A stretch of 64,000 nt of DNA, taken from NCBI RefSeq assembly GCF_023544715.1, contig NZ_JAMJEZ010000006.1, positions 1-64,000 of the forward strand. The letters are read 5' to 3'. Under the pieces are notes generated by a model. That model did not search any database and was not told where the DNA came from. It worked only from the letters and a program-made list of their open reading frames with translations. This stretch comes from Pseudomonas eutrophicaquae. GTDB lineage: Bacteria; Pseudomonadota; Gammaproteobacteria; Pseudomonadales; Pseudomonadaceae. A program made the translations under genes and the position numbers. Positions 29,233-36,005 of the stretch are shown piece by piece (the first letter of the stretch is position 1; each line of letters begins with the position of its first letter).

Positions 29233-29783
29233 TGTTCGAAGCACACGACAGCGCAGCGCCGGCCAGCAATGGCCTGGGCGCCAGCGATCAGGCGGCGGGC
29301 CTGCGCCGCTGGGCCGAGCAGCAGGGGCTGCAGCGCAGCCATGAACCCGCCGAGGCGGGGCGTGCCGCGTCGAGCGGCTTGCGCCATACCCTGATGGTCA
29401 TCGGCCTGCCGGACCCGGATGATGCGCAGTGCGCGCGGGCCTGGCGCACGCTGCAGCGCTGGCACGTCAACGGCCATCGCTGGATCGGTCATCCGGATGA
29501 CTGGCAGATCACCGCAGTGGATACCAGCGATGCACAGCTGGCGCAGCAGATTGCCAGCCAGTCGCGCTGGGCGTTGTGGGTCGACAGCGATCTGGACAGC
29601 TTCCGGCGGGCTTACCTCAACCTGCGTCGCCTGCGCGATGCCGGCGGTCCGCGCCGGCTGCTGGTGCTGCACCCGGGAATCAGCTCCTGTCGCGGCTTGC
29701 TGGGTAATCTGCAGCAGGCGGCGGCGAGTTTTCTCGGCGTCGACCTGCTGCTGCTCTCCGAGCAGCCGCCGGGGGGGCGATGA
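29232..29783 (+). CDS. P-loop-less FlhG/FleN-like protein (probable degenerate FlhG)
   Basis: 183 residues, in the slot between flhF and fliA where flhG/fleN is expected. FlhG is a MinD-type ATPase limiting flagellar number. No Walker A (GGxGGxGKT) occurs here, and the first 50 residues are low in complexity. The last ~70 residues do resemble the FlhG C-terminal half by eye: LWVDSDLDSFRRAYLNLRRL, LLVLHPG, and AAASFLGVDLLLL correspond to the FleN elements DEPTSITDAYALIKLL, RVLANM and VTDRFLDVALQYVG as I remember them. I infer a remnant or pseudo-ATPase. Both ends overlap neighbours, so it is under translational coupling, not obviously decayed. Confidence 0.6.
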   Translation: MFEAHDSAAPASNGLGASDQAAGLRRWAEQQGLQRSHEPAEAGRAASSGLRHTLMVIGLPDPDDAQCARAWRTLQRWHVNGHRWIGHPDDWQITAVDTSDAQLAQQIASQSRWALWVDSDLDSFRRAYLNLRRLRDAGGPRRLLVLHPGISSCRGLLGNLQQAAASFLGVDLLLLSEQPPGGR

Positions 29784-30241
29784 AGGCAGCCGGTGCACTC
29801 TGGCAGGGCGTGCTGGGCAGCGTCCTGCTGCTGCTCGCCAGCGCACTGCCGGCTGAGCTGCGCAGTCACCGCGTCCCGGTCAGTGCCGAAGGGCCGCTAT
29901 TGACCGAGCCGGTGCGCGGTAGCTGGCAGGGGCAGATCGCCCGCCTGAGCGTGGCCGTGCAGGGCCGCGACACCCAGAGTGAGCGCCTGCAGCCGCCAGC
30001 CGAGGCGCAGGGCCGGCGACTGGCACATATCCGCTGGCAGTTTCGCCTGAGCGGAGTGCACTACCTGCCGGCCTGGCTGTGCCATCCGCAGCAATGCGTA
30101 CCGCTGCCGGCCTCCCGGGGGGTGACGCAGGCACTGGCGGGGCTGGATGCGGGGGCGCCGCTGCAGCTGCGCTTTCGTCGCCTGCCCGGCATGCCTGTGG
30201 TCGAATTGCACGACCTGCAGCTGCTGGTTCACTACCGCTGA
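29780..30241 (+). CDS. flhE: Periplasmic flagellar protein FlhE
   Basis: 153 residues with an N-terminal signal-like segment (LWQGVLGSVLLLLASALPA). The pattern matches FlhE of enteric bacteria as I recall it: an IRWQFRLSG strand, a Cys pair Cys101-Cys106 in WLCHPQQCVPL, and the ending LQLLVHYR (E. coli ends QVIVNYR). FlhE is encoded after flhB-flhA in E. coli and Salmonella and affects export-gate proton leakage and rod completion. It is not part of normal Pseudomonas loci. ATGA overlap with the FlhG-like gene. Confidence 0.82.
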   Translation: MKAAGALWQGVLGSVLLLLASALPAELRSHRVPVSAEGPLLTEPVRGSWQGQIARLSVAVQGRDTQSERLQPPAEAQGRRLAHIRWQFRLSGVHYLPAWLCHPQQCVPLPASRGVTQALAGLDAGAPLQLRFRRLPGMPVVELHDLQLLVHYR

Positions 30242-30265
30242 GCCATATCGGCCTGCTATAACTCC

Positions 30266-30279
30266 ACCGGCAAGCCGGT
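30266..30279 (+). other. Short inverted repeat after flhE
   Basis: ACCGGC-AA-GCCGGT, 24 bases past the flhE stop, in the 136-base flhE-fliA gap. The loop is too short for a stable hairpin unless the inner pairs open. A TATAAC sequence nearby (about 30256) might be a -10 for fliA, but no -35 is clear. Confidence 0.3.
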
Positions 30280-30377
30280 CGATTGAGGCGCCAGGGGCGC
30301 AGGCCAGACACCTGGCGTAGATTCACAGCGCTGTTTCAGCGACCGGCTGGGCAGGTCCATGAGGTACGGGGTAAGGG

Positions 30378-31076
30378 ATGTATACGGCGCAGGGCAAACT
30401 CAAGCAGCAGTACATGATCGAGCAGCACCTGCCGCTGGTCAGGCGCCAGGCGCTCAATCTGCGTGCCCGGCTGCCGGCCAGTGTCGAGCTGGATGACCTG
30501 ATCCAGGCCGGCACCATCGGTCTGATCGATGCCGTGCGCCGTTTTGATCCGGAGCAGGGTGTGACCCTGGTCACCTTTGCCACCCAGCGTATTCGCGGGG
30601 CGATGCTCGATGAGCTGCGCAGCCGCGACTGGGTGCCGCGCAGTGTCCGGCGTAATGTGCGCACCCTGGACACCGCTCTGCGCCAGCTGGAACAGCGCCT
30701 CGGGCGTCACCCGGAGGAGCGCGAGATCGCCGCTGAGCTGGACCTGCCACTCGAGGAGTACCGCCAGCTGCTGCTGGATGCTAATGGCAGCCACTTGCTG
30801 GCGCTCGATGAAATGGCCAGTGACGAGGTGGATGCCCGCAGCACCGCCACCCACAGTCCTTCACCCTTTGCCGAGCTGGTCGATGGCCGTGATCGCCAGC
30901 GGCTGGTTCAGGCCATCGACAATCTGCCAGAGCGGGAAAAGCTGCTGATGGCGCTCTACTACCAGGAAGATCTCAACCTCAAGGAAATCGGTGCCGTGCT
31001 CGGTGTCAGTGAGTCACGGGTGTGTCAGCTGCACAGTCAGGCGGTCGCCCGCCTGCGTAACTGGCTTGCCGAATGA
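30378..31076 (+). CDS. fliA: RNA polymerase sigma factor FliA (sigma28)
   Basis: 232-residue sigma factor for late flagellar genes. Region 2 is QHLPLVRRQALNLRARLP and DDLIQAGTIGLIDAVRRFDP, with VTFATQRIRGAMLDELR; region 4 holds LPEREKLLMALYYQEDLNLK then EIGAVLGVSESRVCQLHSQA. The start ATG has GTAAGGG directly before it. It would serve the sigma28-type sites before fliD and flaG. Its anti-sigma FlgM is not in this window. Confidence 0.98.
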   Translation: MYTAQGKLKQQYMIEQHLPLVRRQALNLRARLPASVELDDLIQAGTIGLIDAVRRFDPEQGVTLVTFATQRIRGAMLDELRSRDWVPRSVRRNVRTLDTALRQLEQRLGRHPEEREIAAELDLPLEEYRQLLLDANGSHLLALDEMASDEVDARSTATHSPSPFAELVDGRDRQRLVQAIDNLPEREKLLMALYYQEDLNLKEIGAVLGVSESRVCQLHSQAVARLRNWLAE

Positions 31077-31131
31077 CGTTTGCCCAACAGGGCATTCGGT
31101 GCTTGCAGCCTACATCTGAGAAGAGAATCCC

Positions 31132-32838
31132 ATGTCGGAACATCCCCAAGAGTTATTGAGCTGCCAGGAGCACCCGCAGCGCTGCCAGACATTGCTGGAG
31201 GATCTGAGCCTGCAGCATGACCTGCAGCTGCTCAACATCCACCAGCCGGAGCAGCCCCTGCCGGTGCTGCTGTCCGGCGTGCAGGCGGGGCAGGCGCTGG
31301 TGCTGGATCTGACCGCCACCCCCGGCATTGCCGACATGCTGGAAAACCTGCCCGAGTCCTTCCAGCTGGCCGGGCGCAGTGGTCCGGCGCTGGTACGCAC
31401 CTCGGTGCTGCGCGTGCGCGGGCGCATGCCGCCAGATGGCCGTATCCAGCTGCGCTGCGACTGGCCTGAGAGCCTTGAGGTGCTGCACCGGCGCCATGAT
31501 TTCCGTGCCGAACTGAACCGGCGCATGGAGGTGCAGGTCAGCCTGCAGCTTGCCGAGAGCGATAAGCCCCTGAAAGGGCGCCTGTGCGACCTATCTCTAG
31601 GCGGCTGCCGGATTCAGATCGCCGCCACCGGCGGGGCCAACGAGCTGTTGGCCGAGCAGGTGCTGGAGCGGATCGAGCTGACCTTCCCGTCCGGTGAGCG
31701 GGCCGTGCTGCAGGGCAGCATCCGCCATGCCCAGATCAGCCATGACCTGCAGAGCGTGTACTTTGGCTGTGCCTTTGCGGAGCTGGCCAATGATCAGGAG
31801 CGGCGGCTGTGGTTCTATGTGCGCGAGATCGAGCGTGAAGCCAGCCGGATTGCCGCCGGCGGTGATCCGCAACTGGCGCCTTCGGGGCTGTTCCAGCGCC
31901 CCGAGCGTAGCCGCGCCACGGAGCTGTCCCGCCAGCATGGTCTGGACTATGTGACGCCCATGGCGCGCCGTCTGGCCCGGGTGGCGGTCTATCTGAATGC
32001 CCAGTTGCTGCGCCTGCAGCAGGGCGGCGAGATCGACCCGGTGCAGCTGTCCCGCCAGAGCGAATTTCTGCTGGGGCTGCTGGAGGATGATCGCGAGGCG
32101 CTGCTGTTTGCCAGTCACTGTCTGGTCGATGACCTGCCGCTGGTGCAGCACTGCATCGCCGTGGCTGTGCGCCTCTGCGACCTGCTCAAGGTGCGGCGCA
32201 TGCCGGCCGAGCAGCTCAAGGCCGTGGCCGCCTGTGCGCTGGTCCATGACCTGGGCAAGGCCTTGCTGCCGCCGGCGCTGCTGCGCTGCACCCGGATGGA
32301 CGAGGCGCAGCGCGCCGAGTTCGCCAGCCACGTGGCCCTGCTGCGGGCACGGATGAGCAACTGCACCTGGCTGCCGCGTCCGGTCATTCAGGGGGTGATC
32401 TATGGCATCAACGAGCGACTCGATGGCAGTGGTTATCCGCGCGGTCTCAAGGCCGAAGAGCTCAGTGAGCTGGCGCGAGCGGCGGCGGTGGTGGATGTCA
32501 TCGATGCCATGAGCCGGGCGCGCCCGGATCGCGCGGCGCGTACCGTGACCGGCATCTATCGCCATCTGGTCGAGCAGCGCGAGGCACTGGACCGGCAGTG
32601 GTGCGGGCAATATGTGCGGCACTTCGGGGTGATCCCCATCGGCGCGCTGGTGCGCTTTGAGGCCGGTCAGCTGGGCTGGGTGCAGGCGCTGGATGCCCAG
32701 CAGCGGGTGGCTCGGGTGCTACTCAGCGAGCGTCCGAGTCTGGTGGGCGCGACCGAGGCGCAGGTGGTCAGTGCGGAAGCGCTCAGCCGGCTGGGGCGGA
32801 TCGAGGGGATCATCGTGCCGGCGGAGATGTTGCCCTGA
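31132..32838 (+). CDS. YcgR-type PilZ protein fused to a degenerate HD-GYP domain
   Basis: 568 residues. An N-terminal YcgR-like domain (1-~115) is followed by PilZ (about 118-235) with both c-di-GMP motifs intact: R121-HDF-R125 and D153-LSLGG158. The HD-GYP domain spans about 300-500, with H372-D373 (VHDLGKALLP) and the DGSGYP element at 431-436. The usual HHE before it is INE at 426-428, so two metal-binding His are gone. YcgR brakes the motor when it binds c-di-GMP; here a likely inactive or altered phosphodiesterase is attached. It follows fliA by 55 bases and a strong hairpin follows it. Confidence 0.9.
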   Translation: MSEHPQELLSCQEHPQRCQTLLEDLSLQHDLQLLNIHQPEQPLPVLLSGVQAGQALVLDLTATPGIADMLENLPESFQLAGRSGPALVRTSVLRVRGRMPPDGRIQLRCDWPESLEVLHRRHDFRAELNRRMEVQVSLQLAESDKPLKGRLCDLSLGGCRIQIAATGGANELLAEQVLERIELTFPSGERAVLQGSIRHAQISHDLQSVYFGCAFAELANDQERRLWFYVREIEREASRIAAGGDPQLAPSGLFQRPERSRATELSRQHGLDYVTPMARRLARVAVYLNAQLLRLQQGGEIDPVQLSRQSEFLLGLLEDDREALLFASHCLVDDLPLVQHCIAVAVRLCDLLKVRRMPAEQLKAVAACALVHDLGKALLPPALLRCTRMDEAQRAEFASHVALLRARMSNCTWLPRPVIQGVIYGINERLDGSGYPRGLKAEELSELARAAAVVDVIDAMSRARPDRAARTVTGIYRHLVEQREALDRQWCGQYVRHFGVIPIGALVRFEAGQLGWVQALDAQQRVARVLLSERPSLVGATEAQVVSAEALSRLGRIEGIIVPAEMLP

Positions 32839-32844
32839 ATGCAT

Positions 32845-32867
32845 CACGGCCCGCAAAGCGGGCCGTG
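32845..32867. terminator. Terminator hairpin at the convergent end of the flagellar cluster
   Basis: Perfect 10-bp stem CACGGCCCGC/GCGGGCCGTG with an AAA loop, 6 bases after the PilZ-HD-GYP stop and 45 bases beyond the flaG stop on the other strand. It could end transcription from both sides. No long T-run on either strand. Confidence 0.6.
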
Positions 32868-32912
32868 GGAGCAAAACGGTTCAGGCTGCGCTGAAAGACC
32901 GCGCAGCCAGAC

Positions 32913-33290
32913 TCAAGCCTGCTGATCGAGCAAAAAACCCGCGCCGGTTTCTGCGAGGCGCTCGGCCAGACGCAGGACTTCATCGCTGGGGATCTGGCGG
33001 ATCAGGTCACCACTCTCGCGGTCGATCACGCGGGTGACCAGACGCTGGCCCGGATCGCTGAGCTGAAACTCCACGCCGAAGCTGCTCAGGGTTTCATTGA
33101 TACGCTGCACCGGCTTGACCAGCTCATCACGGGTGATCAGGGCTGCCTGATTGCTGGCGCTCTGGGCATCGGCAGTGCCAGGCGCTGGCAGTTTCTGGCT
33201 CAGGGCTTCCTCCAGGCGCTGTCGTGGAGTGATGTTGGCAGTGGCCGGGTTGGGATTGACGCTGCCGGCATCCAGCAAGGGTGAACTCAT
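32913..33290 (-). CDS. flaG: FlaG-family flagellar protein
   Basis: 125-residue protein. The second half has the FlaG pattern: VQRINETLSSFGVEFQLSD, then VTRVIDRESGDLIRQIPSDE and a C-terminal helix. FlaG proteins influence filament length in some bacteria and usually sit beside fliC and fliD; here it lies alone and convergent to the flagellar cluster. The ATG has GGGAGG 7 bases upstream. A sigma28-type promoter lies about 60 bases before it, which supports late expression. Confidence 0.92.
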   Translation of the reverse strand: MSSPLLDAGSVNPNPATANITPRQRLEEALSQKLPAPGTADAQSASNQAALITRDELVKPVQRINETLSSFGVEFQLSDPGQRLVTRVIDRESGDLIRQIPSDEVLRLAERLAETGAGFLLDQQA

Positions 33291-33304
33291 CGGGGTACCT
33301 CCCT

Positions 33305-33319
33305 TTCTCGTAACGAGAA
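33305..33319 (-). other. 15-base palindrome in the flaG leader
   Basis: TTCTCG-TAA-CGAGAA, a perfect 6-bp inverted repeat lying between the sigma28-like promoter and the flaG ribosome site. It might be a leader hairpin or a binding site. Confidence 0.35.
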
Positions 33320-33348
33320 CTTACTGTTTTTATAGATCATTGACAGGC

Positions 33349-33375
33349 ATATCGGGCAGTGGAAGCGGATCTTTA
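33349..33375 (-). promoter_or_regulatory. Sigma28 (FliA) type promoter for flaG
   Basis: Read on the minus strand: TAAA (33372-33375), exactly 15 bases, then CCCGATAT (33349-33356). This matches the TAAA-N15-GCCGATAA consensus at 6 of 8 positions in the -10, with the ideal spacing, about 60 bases before the flaG ATG. Confidence 0.7.
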
Positions 33376-33544
33376 GCGCCGAACGGTCATGATCTTGCAT
33401 ACAGTGTGGATTTTCTGACGCAGATCGCTGTCGCCGCGATACCGCCGCAACGCCTGCGCGTGCGGCCCCTCGGGCGCGCTGCCGCGCTGTGCTACCCTGC
33501 GCGGCAGTTTGGCGGGGCCTGCCCGCGCGCATTCGAGGTCATCC

Positions 33545-34924
33545 ATGCATATCCATATTCTCGGCATCTGCGGCACCTTCATGGGCTCGCTGGCGGTGCT
33601 GGCCAAGGAACTCGGTCATCGGGTCACCGGCTCCGATGCCAATGTCTATCCGCCGATGAGCACGCAGCTGGCGGCGCTGGGGATCGAGCTGCTGGAGGGC
33701 TATGACCCCGCGCATCTGGAGCCGGCGCCGGATCTGGTGGTAATCGGCAATGCCCTGTCGCGCGGCAATCCGGCGGTCGAGCAGGTGCTGGAGCGTGGGC
33801 TGCCGTATGTCAGCGGGCCGCAGTGGCTGGCGGATCATGTGCTGCAGGGCCGCTGGGTGCTGGCGGTGGCCGGTACCCACGGCAAGACCACCACCAGCAG
33901 CATGCTGGCCTGGGTGCTGGAAGAGGCCGGGATGAGTCCGGGCTTTCTGATCGGCGGGGTGCCGCAGAACTTCGGCATCTCGGCGCGCCTCGGTGACATG
34001 CCGTTCTTCGTGGTCGAGGCCGACGAGTACGACAGCGCGTTCTTCGACAAGCGCAGCAAATTCGTCCACTACCGCCCGCGCACGGTGATTCTCAATAACC
34101 TTGAGTTTGATCACGCGGACATTTTCCCGGATCTGGCAGCCATCGAGCGGCAGTTCCACCATCTGCTGCGCACCGTGCCCGGTGGTGGTCTGATTGTCCG
34201 CCCGGCCGAGGACGAGGCGCTGGCGCGGGTGCTGGCAATGGGGCACTGGACGCCGGTGCAGACCACCGGCCGTCATGGCCAGTGGCAGGCGCGCCTGCTC
34301 GCCGAGGATGGCTCGCACTTTGCTGTGCTGCTGGAGGGCGTCGAGCAGGGTGTCGTCGAGTGGCCGCTGACCGGCCAGCACAACGTGGCTAATGCGCTGG
34401 CGGCGCTGGCGGCGGCGCGGCACGTTGGTGTGACGCCGGCCCAGGGCTGTGCGGCGCTATCGCGGTTTCGCAGCGTCAAGCGGCGCATGGAGCAGCTGGC
34501 CGAAATCGGCGGCGTGACCGTCTATGACGATTTCGCCCACCATCCGACCGCCATCGCCACCACCCTTGAGGGCCTGCGCAAGCGGGTGGGGGATGCGCCG
34601 ATCCTAGCGGTGATCGAGCCGCGCTCCAATTCGATGAAGCTCGGCGCGCACCGCGACGGGCTGGCCGCCTCGGTGGCGGCCGCCGATCAGGTCTACTGGT
34701 ACGCCCCGCCGGGGCTCGGCTGGGATCTGGCCGCCAGCGTGGCCCACGCCCAGGTGCCGAGCGCGGTGCTCGATTCGCTGGAGGGGATCGTCACTGCGGT
34801 CTGCGCCGCGGCGCAGCCGGGCAGTCATGTGGTGATCATGAGTAACGGCGGCTTTGGCGGGCTGCACGGTCAGCTGCAGAGCGCGCTGGCGGCCCGCGCC
34901 GCTTGCGGGGTGCAGGGGGGATGA
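33545..34924 (+). CDS. mpl: UDP-MurNAc:L-Ala-gamma-D-Glu-meso-DAP ligase Mpl
   Basis: 459-residue Mur-ligase-family enzyme that re-attaches the recycled murein tripeptide to UDP-MurNAc. ATG 33545 ([20 protein letters not shown]) has GAGGTC upstream; an earlier in-frame start would add residues unlike the family. The ATP site is [18 protein letters not shown], and [14 protein letters not shown] and [11 protein letters not shown] are conserved Mur motifs. Its last bases overlap ubiX (ATGA), an mpl-ubiX pair also found in Pseudomonas. Confidence 0.96.
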   Translation: MHIHILGICGTFMGSLAVLAKELGHRVTGSDANVYPPMSTQLAALGIELLEGYDPAHLEPAPDLVVIGNALSRGNPAVEQVLERGLPYVSGPQWLADHVLQGRWVLAVAGTHGKTTTSSMLAWVLEEAGMSPGFLIGGVPQNFGISARLGDMPFFVVEADEYDSAFFDKRSKFVHYRPRTVILNNLEFDHADIFPDLAAIERQFHHLLRTVPGGGLIVRPAEDEALARVLAMGHWTPVQTTGRHGQWQARLLAEDGSHFAVLLEGVEQGVVEWPLTGQHNVANALAALAAARHVGVTPAQGCAALSRFRSVKRRMEQLAEIGGVTVYDDFAHHPTAIATTLEGLRKRVGDAPILAVIEPRSNSMKLGAHRDGLAASVAAADQVYWYAPPGLGWDLAASVAHAQVPSAVLDSLEGIVTAVCAAAQPGSHVVIMSNGGFGGLHGQLQSALAARAACGVQGG

Positions 34925-35559
34925 GCATGTACAAGGGACCCGAGCGCATCACCCTGGCGATGACCGGCGCCTCCGGCGCGCAATACGGCCTGCGGCTGCT
35001 CGACTGCCTGGTGCAGGAGGAGCGCGAGGTGCATTTCCTGATTTCCAAGGCCGCCCAGCTGGTGATGGCCACCGAAACCGACGTGGCGCTGCCGGCCAAG
35101 CCGCAGGCCATGCAGGCTTTTCTTACCGAGTACACCGGTGCGGCGGCCGGGCAGATCCGGGTGTTTGGCAGCAATGACTGGATGGCGCCCCCGGCCTCGG
35201 GCTCCAGTGCGCCGGCGGCAATGGTGGTGGTACCCTGCTCGACCGGCTCGCTGTCGGCGATTGCCACCGGCGCCAGCAACAACCTGATCGAGCGGGCGGC
35301 CGACGTGGCGCTCAAAGAGCGCCGCCAGCTGATCCTGGTGCCCCGCGAGGCGCCCTATTCGAGCATCCATCTGGAGCACATGCTCAAGCTCTCCAACATG
35401 GGCGCAGTGATCCTGCCGGCGTCTCCCGGCTTCTACCATCAGCCACAGAGCATCGATGATCTGATCGACTTCATCGTCGCCCGGATCCTCAATCTGCTGG
35501 GGATTCCCCAGGACATGCTGGCCCGCTGGGGCGAGCATCACCGGGTCAGCAGCGAGTGA
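34921..35559 (+). CDS. ubiX: Flavin prenyltransferase UbiX
   Basis: 212-residue enzyme that makes prenylated FMN, the cofactor of the ubiquinone decarboxylase UbiD. Motifs: [16 protein letters not shown] at the N-terminus (flavin binding), [20 protein letters not shown], and [20 protein letters not shown] 34921 overlaps the mpl stop; a second ATG two codons on (MYKGPER) is also possible. Length is normal. Confidence 0.96.
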   Translation: MSMYKGPERITLAMTGASGAQYGLRLLDCLVQEEREVHFLISKAAQLVMATETDVALPAKPQAMQAFLTEYTGAAAGQIRVFGSNDWMAPPASGSSAPAAMVVVPCSTGSLSAIATGASNNLIERAADVALKERRQLILVPREAPYSSIHLEHMLKLSNMGAVILPASPGFYHQPQSIDDLIDFIVARILNLLGIPQDMLARWGEHHRVSSE

Positions 35560-35852
35560 GACGCCTGCTGGTGCTGCTGGTACTGCTGGGGCTGGCGCTG
35601 TCGCTGGGCGGCTGCGCCAGCGTGCGGGTGCTGGATGCGGCCCAGCCCGAGGCGCCGCTGATCTACGCTGGCACCCGGCTGGACTGGTACGCCCTGCAAG
35701 GCGGCTGCTGCGCCCGTGAGCGCTTCGGGGCCGAGGCGCCGGCGCATCCGGGGCTGGACCTGCCAGCCAGCCTGCTGCTGGATACGCTGCTGCTGCCCTT
35801 GGCCGTGGCGCAGGAGCTGGGCATCTCGCTGCTGATCCAGGGCGGGCGTTAG
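35556..35852 (+). CDS. Small YceK/YidQ-family (DUF1375) lipoprotein
   Basis: 98 residues starting with GTG in a GTGA overlap with ubiX. A signal peptide ([19 protein letters not shown]) ends in a lipobox with Cys at about residue 19, predicting a lipid-anchored protein. The core [11 protein letters not shown] and [17 protein letters not shown] fit the DUF1375 pattern. A CC pair lies near residue 50. Function unknown. Its stop overlaps the stop of a tiny minus-strand frame. Confidence 0.8.
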   Translation: MRRLLVLLVLLGLALSLGGCASVRVLDAAQPEAPLIYAGTRLDWYALQGGCCARERFGAEAPAHPGLDLPASLLLDTLLLPLAVAQELGISLLIQGGR

Positions 35853-35935
35853 CGGCGCGTCTCCTCGACGGCGCGTCCGCAGCTGGCGCAGGCGTAGCTG
35901 CAGAACAACTGGCTGAGCATCTGGGCAAGGTTCAT
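35849..35935 (-). CDS. Possible 28-residue Cys-rich small protein
   Basis: ATG at 35933-35935 to TAA at 35849-35851 reads MNLAQMLSQLFCSYACASCG followed by RAVEETRR. A clear ribosome site (GCGGAG, 8 bases before the ATG) and G/C-ending codons support translation. Three Cys (12, 16, 19) could bind metal. It follows the hybrid kinase by 70 bases on the same strand. I know no family for it, and chance cannot be excluded at this length. Confidence 0.45.
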   Translation of the reverse strand: MNLAQMLSQLFCSYACASCGRAVEETRR

Positions 35936-36005
35936 GGCGTGTACTCCGCAAATCCGTTCACGCCGATTGTCGGTGAGCCGCCGCTGGCTGGCTGCTGGAT
36001 TGCCT

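Noticed and set aside
29780-30241. The gene after the FlhG-like frame as a pseudogene tail
   Set aside because: It has its own signal peptide, overlap-coupled start and the FlhE pattern, so it is a real separate gene.
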